Position numbers and translations under genes: made by a program
In this document: piece by piece, positions 54,976 through 64,000 of the stretch
Layout: each line of letters starts with the position of its first letter
Position numbering within the stretch: position 1 is the first letter of the stretch
Notes under the pieces: generated by a model
Told to the model about the DNA's origin: nothing
Seen by the model: the letters and a program-made list of their open reading frames with translations, nothing else
Databases searched by the model: none
Origin: Avena insularis
Lineage: Eukaryota > Streptophyta > Magnoliopsida > Poales > Poaceae
Length of the DNA stretch: 64,000 bases
Direction: 5' to 3'
Assembly: GCA_023614405.1 (NCBI GenBank)
Contig: CM042694.1
Location: 86,473,285-86,537,284 of the forward strand

Positions 54976-55813
54976 ACCAGGTATTGCTAATCTCAAAAGA
55001 TCAAACAGAGGAAGCACACAAATTTGAAGGGCATGTTGCAAGGATCTTAAAGTGTCATGTTCACTCCCAACACCTTGGGTAAGATATTATTTCTGCTATT
55101 TTGAAATTTTAGACGAGCATTTTGGTAGAAGAGGAGGAGGGTATAGATGGTGAGACGAGCATTATTTTCTATCAAGTGTGGTGTTCAATCCCTTTACCAC
55201 AGAACTTTGCAATGCTGCTATATATTTGGATGCACTGAAAACAAATACAGAAGTTTCCTTGCAAAAATGGTAGAAGAGGAGGTATATGTGGTGAGTTAGT
55301 CAGGGTATTTGTAATAGTAGTAATTGATCATTTCAGCAAAAGTTTCTACATTACATAGATATTGAATGAAGAAGAGGTTGTCTCTTTGAACTTTGCTGAA
55401 TTAAACTGAGCAGTTTGCTCCATACCATCAATGACTAATTCATTAAGAGAACCTAATTCCCTTTATCAAAAATTAACAGGACACAATGAACATATAGTTC
55501 TACATACATATTGGCTAGCGATGGAGCGTAGATGTGCCCACTTGACTTAGCCTGCCAGGCGATGTATTGGTTTGAAGTCCATATTTATAATTAGCTCTAG
55601 CTGGTCCCATGCTCAACATAATTCGCCAATCTTGATATAATTTGAGTGTATTGTGAAAACATTATTTTTTGGCTGTTACGGCATTTCCTTCAGAACATAT
55701 TTAAATTGTGGAGAAAATGAAAATATTGTAGTAGGAAAAAGTCTTTATGTGGAAAAATATTGTTCCTCCTAGAAAATGATGGATCGATGGCATACCGTAT
55801 CAATATTTTAAGT
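54976..55813. other. Spacer between 70-bp repeats, no gene
   Basis: AT-rich. GGTAGAAGAGGAGG occurs at about 55124 and 55269, with AGACGAGCATT at 55111 and 55152, so some internal duplication is present. Confidence 0.45.
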
Positions 55814-55883
55814 CCAAGAGTTTATATTGTGCCGATATAGTTTTTACTTGTGTGATAATAATGACTACTTTGACGTTCCAGCC
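55814..55883 (+). repeat. 70-bp direct repeat, copy 2, abutting CACTA
   Basis: It ends four bases before the CACTA terminus at 55887. The end of the similarity coincides with the element insertion point. Confidence 0.9.
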
Positions 55884-55886
55884 TCT

Positions 55887-56105
55887 CACTATTAGGAAAA
55901 CAGCTATAGATAGACAAGCTAATCTGTAGCGCATATGCAAAACCATACGCCACAGATAAATATCAGTACCGCATACGGAAAAATACGCCACTGGAGATTG
56001 GCAGTTCAGTGGCGCACGCAACCAATGTGCGCCACAGAAGTCTACATTTATGTGGCGCATATTTTCGTGTGCGCCACACAAAGGGATGATTCTGTGGCGC
56101 ATATA
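55887..56105. mobile_element. Outer CACTA element, left terminus
   Basis: CACTATTAGGAAAACAGC starts the element. It is followed by closely spaced subterminal repeats of GTGGCGCA / TGCGCCAC in both orientations (56005-56097). A second CACTA begins at 56106 within this subterminal region, so this element is split and its other end is outside the window. Confidence 0.75.
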
Positions 56106-56149
56106 CACTACTAGGAAATTGGCCTTTAGTGGCGCACACTGATTGTGTA

Positions 56150-56310
56150 GAGACAGGCGTAGCGCACCTGCTAGTGCGCCACAGATGTTTGGGCAGGTGC
56201 GCTACCCCTGGGATCTTCTGTGGCGCACTACCAAGTGCGCCACTAAACTTCCATAGTGCGCTTTAGGTGTAGTGCGCCACAGAAGGTAGACCATGTGCGC
56301 CATAGATGTA
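56150..56310. repeat. CACTA subterminal repeats
   Basis: GCGCCAC-type 10-mers alternate in orientation about every 15-25 bp. Such arrays bind the element's transposase in En/Spm elements. Confidence 0.8.
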
Positions 56311-56582
56311 TTTTTTGTTTTTTTAATTTCCGAGCCAGATTATATACAATATTACAGCAGATATACACACACAGATACAAGATATACAATTATATATATA
56401 AATACTCAATATGAAAAACAAGAGTGAAACAAATACATATAGATAAGTCTCATACATGAATACATAGTTTAAGTTAATTACATTGTTTCGATCATGTTAC
56501 AAAGTAGTAGTTGGTGACATGCGAATACATGTGTCGATCGAACAAGTTAGAGCTCTAAGCTCTAGACATCTAAACTAGCTAG

Positions 56583-56828
56583 CTAGACACAAACGCGGGA
56601 TAAATAACCAAAGAAGATAAGCATGATCACCGCCGCGACGAAGGTGTAGGTCTTCATCCGGTTCCTTGTCCTAACTCCCGCTAGATAGCGCGTGTATCTA
56701 GCTTCCGCCTCCGCCATAGTGTTGTACCCTTTGTAGCTATTGCCGCTGAAACGGTTTTTGTCTCCGGCAGTCTTTCCAATCATCGTGAACTCAGGAACCC
56801 GTCCCTTATACCTGACGTACCACGTCAT
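56583..56828 (-). CDS. Viroplasmin/RNase H1 N-domain-like protein of CACTA
   Basis: The 81-residue frame starts MTWYVRYKGRVPEFTMIG and continues RFSGNSYKGYNTMAEAEARY. This matches the small nucleic-acid-binding fold shared by the RNase H1 N-terminal domain and caulimoviral viroplasmin (W-Y-V-x-x-G-x-x-P, F-S-G-N-S-Y-K-G-F/Y). Grass CACTA elements often carry such an ORF. The C terminus (TYTFVAAVIMLIFFGYLSRV) is a single predicted membrane span, which is typical of these CACTA versions. It is open from Met to stop and may be intact. It lies between the hairpin array and the 3' terminal repeats. Confidence 0.8.
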   Translation of the reverse strand: MTWYVRYKGRVPEFTMIGKTAGDKNRFSGNSYKGYNTMAEAEARYTRYLAGVRTRNRMKTYTFVAAVIMLIFFGYLSRVCV

Positions 56829-56978
56829 CTATAAGTTGACAATAATAATTAACCGACTATTGAAAAAACATATATAATTAAAGTCGCATATGAAGATACA
56901 CTTATAGAAAGTACTCCTAAATCAAAAAGACCAAACTCAAAAAGCATGCCTCATATATAACTAGGTTGTTCGACACAG

Positions 56979-57071
56979 GAATATGCTACGATGGAACTGT
57001 CCGCCAAGTAGGATGCACAACACCTGGACCTATGCATAGCACAAGGCGGACAATCCCATCGCAACACATTC
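56979..57071 (-). ncRNA. Candidate structured RNA hairpin, unit 1
   Basis: Arms are at 56979-57005 and 57045-57071. The inner seven pairs are GTCCGCC with GGCGGAC. The five non-Watson-Crick positions (5, 8, 10, 17, 19 of the arm) are all G.U on the minus strand and A.C on the plus strand. The inner 8-bp stem is degraded in this unit. Confidence 0.55.
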
Positions 57072-57176
57072 ACATATAGTGTGCCACGACATTTCAATCA
57101 TCGGCATTATTCTCGAAAAAGACCAAAGTAACTCAAAAAGCATGCCTCATATATATACATAGGTCGTTCGACACAG

Positions 57177-57269
57177 GAATATGCTACGACGGAACGATAC
57201 ACCAAGTAGGATGCACAACACCTAGACTTGTGCATAGCACAAGGCGTACAATCCCATCGTAGCACATTC
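57177..57269 (-). ncRNA. Candidate structured RNA hairpin, unit 2
   Basis: Arms are at 57177-57203 and 57243-57269. The inner pairs are ATACACC with GGCGTAC, two of them G.U on the minus strand. Position 14 is a G.U intermediate between the states of units 3 and 4. There is one true mismatch (position 20). The inner stem ATGCACAA/TTGTGCAT is perfect. Confidence 0.5.
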
Positions 57270-57376
57270 ACATATATAGTGTGCCACGACATTTCAATCA
57301 TCGGCATTATTCTCGAAAAAGACCAAAGTAACTCAAAAAGCATGCCTCATATATATACATAGGTCGTTCGACACAG

Positions 57377-57469
57377 GAATATGCTACGATGGAACCGTAC
57401 GCCAAGTAGGATGCACAACACCTGGACTTGTGCATAGCACAAGGCGTACAATCCCATCGTAGCATATTC
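57377..57469 (-). ncRNA. Candidate structured RNA hairpin, unit 3
   Basis: Arms are at 57377-57403 and 57443-57469. The inner pairs are GTACGCC with GGCGTAC. Only three positions are imperfect (17, 19, 20) and all are G.U on the minus strand. The inner 8-bp stem is perfect. Confidence 0.6.
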
Positions 57470-57578
57470 ACATATATAGTGTGCCACGACATTTCAATCA
57501 TCGGCATTATTCTCGAAAAAGACCAAAGTAGCTCGAAAAGAATGCCTCATATATAACTAGCTAGGTCGTTGGACACAG

Positions 57579-57671
57579 GAATATGCTATGACGGAACAGT
57601 TAGCCAAGTAGGATGCACAATTCCTGGACTTGTGCATATCACAAGGCTAACTATCCCGTCATAGCACATTC
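57579..57671 (-). ncRNA. Candidate structured RNA hairpin, unit 4
   Basis: Arms are at 57579-57605 and 57645-57671. The inner pairs are GTTAGCC with GGCTAAC and the outer pairs CTATGACGG with CCGTCATAG. Four positions (11, 14, 23, 24) differ from unit 3 on both arms and stay paired. The three imperfect positions are all minus-strand G.U. Confidence 0.6.
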
Positions 57672-57777
57672 ACATATATATTGTGCCACGACATTTCAAT
57701 CATTGGCATATTCTCGAAAAAGACAAAAATAACTCGAAAAGAATGCCTCATATATATACATAGGTCGTTGGACACAG

Positions 57778-57870
57778 GAATATGCTACGATGGAACGGTG
57801 AGCCAAGTAGGATGCACAAGACCTGGACTTGTGCATATCACAAGGCTCACAGTCCCATCGTAGCACATTC
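57778..57870 (-). ncRNA. Candidate structured RNA hairpin, unit 5
   Basis: Arms are at 57778-57804 and 57844-57870. The inner pairs are GTGAGCC with GGCTCAC. There are two minus-strand G.U pairs and one mismatch (position 20). The inner 8-bp stem is perfect. Confidence 0.58.
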
Positions 57871-58079
57871 ACATATATAGTGTGCCACGACTTTCAATCA
57901 TCGGCATTATTCTCGAAAAAAGAGTAAGGAAAAAAAGAAGGACCAAATTGAGCAAAGGACCAAATAGTAAGCAAAAAAACCAAGCATTGATTGATATATA
58001 ATAATAATAAGCAAAATAAGTTCACTTGTCGTCCACACACACACACACAAAGGTCATCTATAGTTTGTAACTACAACTA

Positions 58080-59175
58080 GGCCAACATCAAGCCTTCTGG
58101 CTCGGCTTAGGGAGCAGGAGGGCATACGTCTCGTCATGAACTTCCTATAGTCACCCTGCATCTCTAGGCGATCTTCTATGTCACGGTTATTCGGGATATT
58201 TCCTCCGTAGAAGATCCCCCCGAAGTCATGACATCACGAAAGATGATTACCCCAAACTGCAGCTGGATGCGATACATCTCTTGTCTAATATCCGAATCAT
58301 TGATCTTGGCCTTTGCTTCGCTTTGTTTGAGATGATCCGGCGTAGAATTCTGCTGGTCAAGTAGGAACGCCCTCATGTGATGGAGTGCGTAGTAGGCTTC
58401 CTTCTTACTGTTTTCGGCTGCTTCACGCAGGGGAACTCCGTTACGTGGTTGAAGACGTGCCTGCCGAACTTGACCTTCTTACGCACGAAGCTGGTGCCTT
58501 CCGTCGAGGCAAAGCCAGTGAGAGCATCATCCAGAACTTCCTTGATCTTGTCGTAGTTTTTCTTCTTTTCTAGACTCCCTGAGTCGAAATACGTGGCGTG
58601 GGAATGCTTCGACGATAAGGATATGAGTGTGCAGTGTTCTTCTCTGCGCAAAAAATTCAAATGGAATGTGTTGGAAAAAGAATGATGATGATCTAATAAA
58701 GCCAATCGACGGTGGCGAGTGAATAACGACTTACTCGGGAAAGTAAGGCACGAGAATGTATTCCTTTGTCTTGTTCGCCACAAGGATTCTTTTTAGGTAC
58801 GAGGCCACGATACGTCATTGGCGGGGAACCCAAGCAGTCACGCATGTAGTAGGGGTCCACTATAGCGATGCCGGTGTCTTCTCTCTAATGATCTGCGTGG
58901 CGGTGAGAGAAACAGACGGACCATGGTATAGTGCGGGTATAGGTGGAACATATTGAAGATGTCCTCGAACCGCAGGAAGAACAGATCCATGGGGCGGTGT
59001 CGTGAGCCCAAGCCTGGTGGCACCTTAACCACGAATACCGGTGCGAGGATCTTTCTCCGATAGAAGGCGTCTCTCTATCGTCGACGCTGTCATGCACACT
59101 CTGCAGTTCCGAACTGGCGAGCTTCCATAAAGACTTAGGTAGAATGGGCTCACCCGCCACATGAATCCTCCACAA
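58080..59175 (-). pseudogene. CACTA C48 (Ulp1-like) protease region, broken
   Basis: Reading leftward: FFLRFEDIFNMFHLYP, HYTMVRLF, IAIVDPYYMRDCLG (in a shifted frame) and YLKRILVANKTKEYILVPYF. A canonical GT-AG intron of 91 bp follows (58734 to 58644), then EEHCTLISLSSKHSHATYFD, FASTEGTSFVRKKVKFGRHV, FNHVTEFPCVKQP and MRAFLLDQQN. This order is that of the Ulp1/C48 cysteine-protease-like domain at the C terminus of grass CACTA proteins. The H in EEHCTL and D in YFDSG occupy the catalytic His/Asp positions. The catalytic Cys is not evident. At least three frame changes are needed to read it, so it is probably dead or has unrecognised introns. Confidence 0.65.
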
Positions 59176-59373
59176 AAACCCCTCCGGTCAGGGTGGACAG
59201 TCCCGAAACCTCATCGGATACGCAGTTGTTGACGCCACCGCCTGGCTCGAGCTGCTAGATTTTCTTTTCCGCCCTTTTTCCTTTTGGAGAGCGGGCAGGC
59301 ACATAATCTGAGCAATGGCCGCCCTATGTAGTGTGTCGGGCTTAGAATAAAGGGCTTGGTTGTATCAGCTGGC

Positions 59374-60530
59374 TCAGTAAAGGCGCAAGCTGGGCGTTCC
59401 CGAGAACCAAGCAGGCGCTTGGTGATAGTGGCTTTCTGTGGGGCCACCAGCTAGGTCTTCTTCGTTATGGCGAGTGCTGAAGAAGTGATCATTCCAGTCT
59501 TCGTCGTCCTCGGCCGGATCCTGCGCCATGTGCATATCATCAACATGATCATCCGACCCACCGCGTGGAGGTGACGGTGAGTGCGGTAAGGGGGGCTTGC
59601 CACCGCCTGTCGCTGGCACGACAGGCGGTGCTATTGTCTGTGGCGTGATGGCCCCCGCCGTCCCCAAACGGATCATGCTCTTTGGCCATTGCAAGAATAA
59701 GCCGAAGCAACCGAGGACGGCTCTTCTTCATCCGCTCACAGGGGTTGAATGGTAGGTTCCAGGTCGTCGCAACCCCTTAGCACCCGACTAATTTTAACCC
59801 TGTGCACGCTATCTGGCATCGGCTTTGAGTGGAACGTGCACTGCAAGGGTTGAACGATGGTACCCTTGGCAACATCCCTCAGCTCGTTGTTCACGTAGCA
59901 TAAGAGAGTGCAAGGAACATCCGTCTGCGGAAAACATGTACGGCATTGTCAGAGCGAGATGCCATAAGAGTAATAGATGGCATGAAAGGCGGTAATTAAA
60001 GCAATTTGTTTACCATGATGGCATCGAGATCGTCTAATGTCGACGCACCGCATGCGGCGACGGGCGTGCAAGAGACAGAAGGGCTGCTTGATGGCGCGGT
60101 GCTGGCCGCCGGTGTATTCTCCCTACCGACGGGTGCTTGGAGCTCCGGTGCCGCCGCGATGATGGCAGGGGGGCACCAACATGTACTCCGGCGCCGCGGT
60201 GATGGAAGGGGGAGTCACCAACACTTGCGGCGCCGCGGTGCTAGCTGGCGGAGTCACGAACATGTAGTTCGCCTGATTCGTCGGCGCCGTGTTGTTCGAG
60301 TGGCTGCTGACCATGCTTGGAATCGGGCACGGCCCTACTCGACCACCCGCACTCCAGTTCGCTATTGACTCCACCAAGGTAGGCAGGAAGGACGTGAGGG
60401 TGATTGCCATGTTGTCTTGGACGATCTGCGGGATCCGCGCCACTTGTGCCTTAAGTTCTTGAACCTCTCGGTTTTCCTCCTCCTTCCGGCGGCGCCACAT
60501 CGTCCTCGGCGGTGGACCAAAATGATCCAC
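59374..60530 (-). pseudogene. CACTA protein, central linker region
   Basis: The frame at 60530-60123 has a coiled-coil start (REVQELKAQVARIPQIVQDN) and then a Pro/Ala-rich tail with repeats of PPxSTAAPQxLVTPP type. A second frame at 59694-59374 is acidic (AEDDEDWNDHFFSTRHNEED). Both fit the low-complexity linker between the Transposase_24-like and protease-like parts of CACTA proteins. Frame breaks separate them. The connection is inferred from strand and order. Confidence 0.5.
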
Positions 60531-60764
60531 CCAATTCTTACCCCGAGGCGGCCAGACGGCCAGCCGGATGGCTTCTTCGTAATCGGTTCTATTTTCTTGG
60601 CCCGGTTCATCGCCTGTTAAAGGTTATCCCACCGGTGGCCGTCGACCCACAGGATGAGGAACCACAGGATCCATGACTAGCAACAATTTCCTCCTCCTGC
60701 GGAAGAAGTAATGAATCATTTAGATCATCGATTAGATTGCAATCGCGTTGATCCGGTAATTAGA

Positions 60765-61764
60765 TTATACTAACCACAATATCCTCGAATTACTTAACCG
60801 CAGGATCCGCGGTGAGTTGTTTGGTTTTGGGTCCACATGGTAACGGGCCCTGATGAAGTTTCGAACCTGACCGGGTTTGAATTTAGCAAAGGGGTTTTCT
60901 ATCCCCTTGGATCTATACTCTTTGTCCTCCTTATTCCATTTGGCCTCCGCGATTCTGTATCCACCAGATCCGAGATGGTGATGACCTATATTCATCGCTG
61001 CGGCGCCTTTCCCGATTACTATTGGCGGGGCTCTTTCGATTCACACCTCTCCTTGAACTCCGGAACTGATCTTGGTGATCTGCGTGTCAATCTTCTGGAT
61101 CTCCTCGAGACTTTTGCCTTCTTTAGATATCTTCTTCTTTATCCGGGTTCTCCAGCTGGCCAGGGCTTTGCTCATCTTTGTGAGTGCGTATTTGTTTACT
61201 TCGTTCCCATGATAATTTGTGTTCTGATACTTAGCGGGAACTTGTATCTTGCGTGCACTTCTCGAAGAGGAGTGCGCAAGTGGCCATTATCTTTATGCCG
61301 GAGGTTCTCGGTGTTGATCGAGATGGTTGTCCGGGTGATCGCCGCCACTTGCCCGCCGTACCCTTTGACGACAAGGGCGGGCTCCAAAGGAAGCCCTGAT
61401 GGGCGCACTTCGTAATTTCCTCCTGACCGTGCCGACCGTGTTGGGCGCCGGTCCTTCACTTCTTCTTCTTCTTCTTAGGAGGTTGCTACCACTCCTGTGC
61501 CCTCGCCGCCATCGGTGGTTTCATCGTCCACCGTTCCTTGGCTTCTTCCTCCGTCTTCCATCTCATCATCCTCGCTCTCCAGGGATGGTATTCTTCATCG
61601 TCTTCTAGACGCTGGGCCGCCTCACAGAATGTCAATTGTTTATTAGGAGGTCTGAGTTCTCCTTCAGCGCTGATGCGCTTAGAACATCCAGCCTCGTCGT
61701 TGTCACACATCTTTGCACTAATAAAAAACAAATAATTGGTTAAATGCACGGAAAAATTCGGCAT
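60765..61764 (-). pseudogene. CACTA Transposase_24-like N-terminal region
   Basis: From 61764: MCDNDEAGCSKRI, FCEAAQRLEDDEEYHPWRAR. Then, at 61459-61196, GLPLEPALVVKGYGGQVAAI, TRTTISINTENLRHKDNGHL and a basic helix (LREVHARYKF). Then, at 60995-60765, HHHLGSGGYRIAEAKWNKED, NPFAKFKPGQVRNFIRARYH. The GHHxLGxGGYxxAxxKW block is characteristic of the plant Transposase_24 family in En/Spm-like elements. The segments lie in different frames and need introns or shifts to join. Start uncertain. Confidence 0.6.
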
Positions 61765-63518
61765 GACCTTTGCTAAATTTTTTAAACTAGGAGTGCCCGA
61801 TTTACGCGGAAGTTAATCAACATTTCGGCAAAAATCGGGACTCATTTCATACAAGAACCTGCATACACGACATAATAAAGTGCCTCATACAAGCACAATC
61901 ACAATTTCAAGTGCTACAATTATATCACCACAGATTATATCACCTGTCATTGATGATAGCAAGCAAATACATGCAGATTATAGCTTTTGTCATTATATGA
62001 CAGCAAGCAAATACAAGTTTATATGACAACAAGTAACTTATATGACAACAAATAACTTATATGACATAAAATATGACAGCAAATATGGTCGATTATATGA
62101 CAAGTTTTCACCATGTATTTTCAAACCAGAGCATTTTAAACGGGAGCATTTTAGATCGGCACTAGCAAATATGGTGATTATCGGGAGAAGGAGTAGCTGG
62201 TCATATACAAGTATCGGAGAAGGAGGCATCATCAACAAGAAATAGTAGATCCGGATTAAGCCGGGAAGGATCGAGCTCAAGTATAAAACTAGGATAGCAA
62301 GCTAATCAATTGAAACACATCCACAACACATTTCAGCAACTTGTGCAATACTAGGTAAATATCCATTCCTATGATCAATCATAGCATCATTCTATTATGA
62401 AAAGATTTTTAAAGGAAGCTCTCAGTCTTGCATAGAAATTCTATGCAAGGCTCATCATAAACTTTGGAGCACTCAAGCATCTGTTCTTATTTAAATCTTG
62501 TGCCTCAGCCTTTGCATCATAGGTGGAACCGATTACACATAAATCATCAAGAACAAATGACCTTTGACCAGTTACATTAGTCAAAGTAGTAGAAGATCAT
62601 ATTCACTATGGTCATGCTGTTGTGCACCCGTTAATAAGGTTCCACGATGCAATCTGATAACTAATAAGGCCACTATAATTAACTAAATCATCTCATCATC
62701 TAAAGACATATTTTAAGCTCATCTGCAAGCAAGTACAAATATCACATAAATCATCTTCCTAGACAAATAGTTTAGGAATCATTGATAAGGTCACCTTATT
62801 TACATAAGATAATATGTGCTTATAGCCTCGATCTATGCATCCTTGGCACGAAATATTTCGGTCAATTGTAACAAGAAGCCATGCTACCCGGTGGTCTTGT
62901 GCACACTCTAGGTAGAGGCACCACAACAACAAGGTGCATTAGATCTCACTAGAGCAGGACACTATACCCATTTCATTATGCAGCAGATCAATTAAATGAA
63001 TCTAATCATCTTCCTAGCCACCAATCTAGAAATCATTTCATCTCTACAATCATTCTACCTAGCTTATGATCAGCTAAGGATAACCACCTTAGTATGTCTT
63101 TGACTCAAGATAAAACCTCAGCCTTTGCACCATTTGCTAGCCAAGTAAGTGAGCAAGATATGTTTTTGATCAATTTATGAGAGTAGGGTTGCTGTAGTAA
63201 TACACATTTGATAGACAACAATTAAATGCATCCAGAATCTATTTGTAAGTCACACAAGTACATCACAGCCAATAGAAAATCCTTAATAAAACATATACAC
63301 CATGCTGGACCATAGCCCATGTATTTGGGTGATCAAGTGATTTGCAAGAAACATCCCTACACATAAATAGAAGTAAATCATAGAAAGTTGGCATGCCTAT
63401 AATTATACGGACTAGTACATGCCTATAATTATGGACTTGTTGATGATGCCTCCTTCTCACGATACTTGCAAATACTATTTCTAATGGTATGAGAACACAG
63501 GAGTTGTGAACCATGAAC
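61765..63518. other. CACTA interior, no gene recognised
   Basis: AT-rich with local repetition (TATATGACA / ACAGCAAGCAAATA words at 61940-62100). No coding frame of note. It probably contains the 5' leader or intron of the minus-strand gene. Confidence 0.4.
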
Positions 63519-63636
63519 CCTAGTCTCTGGTAATGGTAGAGAGATGAACCATGAACCCTAACTTCCTTCTAGTTCATACTCCTAGTCTCTGGTAATGGTA
63601 GAGAGATGAACAGAACCATGAACCATGAACCCTAGC
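63519..63636 (+). repeat. Tandem duplication CCTAGTCTCTGGTAATGGTA
   Basis: The unit CCTAGTCTCTGGTAATGGTA followed by GAGAGATGAAC occurs at 63519 and 63582, and GAACCATGAACCCTA occurs several times. It is a recent local duplication. Confidence 0.8.
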
Positions 63637-63639
63637 TGC

Positions 63640-63850
63640 TGGAGGCAGGAGGAGAGAGAGGGAGAGGAGAGAGAGAGGGAGAGGGAGAGAGAGGGAGAGA
63701 CAGGGAGGCGACTCCGGCGTCCGAGGCCACCATCTGAGAGGAGAGAGAGAGGATAGAGGGAGAGAGAGGAGAGACAGGGGGGGCGACTCCGGGCGTGTCC
63801 GAGGCAACCATACTGAGAGGGAGAGAGGGACGGAGGGAGAGAGGAGAGCA
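63640..63850 (+). repeat. GA-rich microsatellite region
   Basis: GGGAGAGAGAG-type repeats, interrupted by two related GCGACTCCGG(CG/GCG)TCCGAGGC(C/A)ACCAT words (about 63706 and 63783). The minus-strand Ser/Leu/Pro-rich frames over it are composition artefacts or a leader. The remaining bases to 64000 are GC-rich with CTCCTCCTC runs. Confidence 0.7.
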
Positions 63851-64000
63851 GGAGGGGCGGCGCTCACCTCGTGACGGGCGAACGACGGCGGTGACGGTGG
63901 CCTCCACCTCCTCGGCGCACGAGATCCTCCTCCTCCACAAGCGGCACGAGATCCTCCTCCTCCTCCCTGGCGCGAGATCCTCCTCCTCCTCGAGAGCCTG

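Larger units (their letters stand above)
56944..57925 (-). repeat. Five tandem ~200-bp units with conserved hairpins
   Basis: Units begin at GCATGCCTCAT or GAATGCCTCAT at 56944, 57140, 57340, 57540 and 57741 (periods 196, 200, 200, 201). Each has the same anatomy: AT-rich leader, GGTCGTT.GACACAG, a 27-nt arm, a 39-nt spacer containing ATGCACAA ... TTGTGCAT, a complementary 27-nt arm, CACATATA, GTGTGCCACGAC, and TCGAAAAAGAC. Arms vary between units but remain complementary. See the five hairpin entries. Confidence 0.92.
56106..64000 (-). mobile_element. Inner CACTA (En/Spm) element, extends past the window
   Basis: CACTACTAGGAAATTGG starts it, followed by about ten TGTGCGCCAC / GTGGCGCACT subterminal repeats to 56310. 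All recognisable genes read on the minus strand, so this is the 3' end. They are a Transposase_24-like N-terminal part, a C48-protease-like part and a viroplasmin-like protein. No right terminus (TTTCCTAGTAGTG type) is present before the window ends. The target duplication cannot be checked. Confidence 0.8.

Noticed and set aside
57681..57863. 60-codon plus-strand frame across hairpin unit 5
   Set aside because: It spans the inverted repeat and is not conserved in the other units.
56944..57925. CRISPR or satellite DNA
   Set aside because: Units have no unique spacers, and there are only five copies inside a transposon. The structure is better explained by hairpins.
63574..63940. Ser/Leu/Pro-rich minus-strand frames
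   Set aside because: Translation of a GA microsatellite; no independent support.

Overview
This is nuclear DNA of a grass, most likely a Pooideae cereal relative (Triticeae or Aveneae type). The evidence is the Stowaway MITEs with CTCCCTCCGT termini, a 13 kb Tekay/Del-type Ty3-gypsy element with LTRs of almost 4 kb, CACTA elements carrying viroplasmin-like and C48-protease-like genes, grass-type Helitron ends, and many grass LINE/SINE tails. Most of the window is transposon-derived. I see one convincing intact host gene, at 48190-48963 on the plus strand: a small proline-rich protein with a PNRC-type YAGPxF/LPLP motif near its C terminus.

Layout. 1-1523: MITE-rich intergenic DNA. 1524-14767: a complete gypsy chromovirus (5' LTR, PBS, extra ORF, gag, decayed pol with chromodomain, PPT, 3' LTR) with the target duplication TGGAG. 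Its undisturbed target site survives as a paralogous copy at about 16457-16830. 15064-16456: a PIF/Harbinger-like remnant with a NAM/Myb-like pseudogene. 16.8-25.9 kb: a duplicated block containing a tRNA-derived SINE, MITEs, an F-box-associated fragment, a 22-bp minisatellite and a GC-rich non-LTR unit. 25874-29158: a Helitron carrying a PLAC8/cell-number-regulator exon and a LINE zf-RVT remnant. 30.0-31.2 kb: a B3-domain pseudogene split by an Ac/Ds-like hAT element. 32.4-36.1 kb: two diverged copies of an unrecognised gene-like block. 36.5-44 kb: LINE-like units and a truncated copia. 46326-47729: a Mutator-like element just upstream of the PNRC-like gene. 51233-52388: a Harbinger-type element carrying its own ORF. 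52493-53184: a hAT element. 53255-53893: a LINE 3' end. 55887 to the right edge: CACTA nested in CACTA.

The most interesting object is an array of five tandem units of about 200 bp inside the inner CACTA (56944-57925). Each unit holds a 27-bp inverted repeat around a constant 39-nt spacer. The arms co-vary between units: one stem position uses all four bases, each time compensated on the other arm. Apart from one position in two units, every imperfect pair is a G.U wobble when read on the minus strand, which is the coding strand of the element's genes. This looks like a selected RNA hairpin cluster rather than passive palindromes. No database or folding program was available; all calls are by eye.
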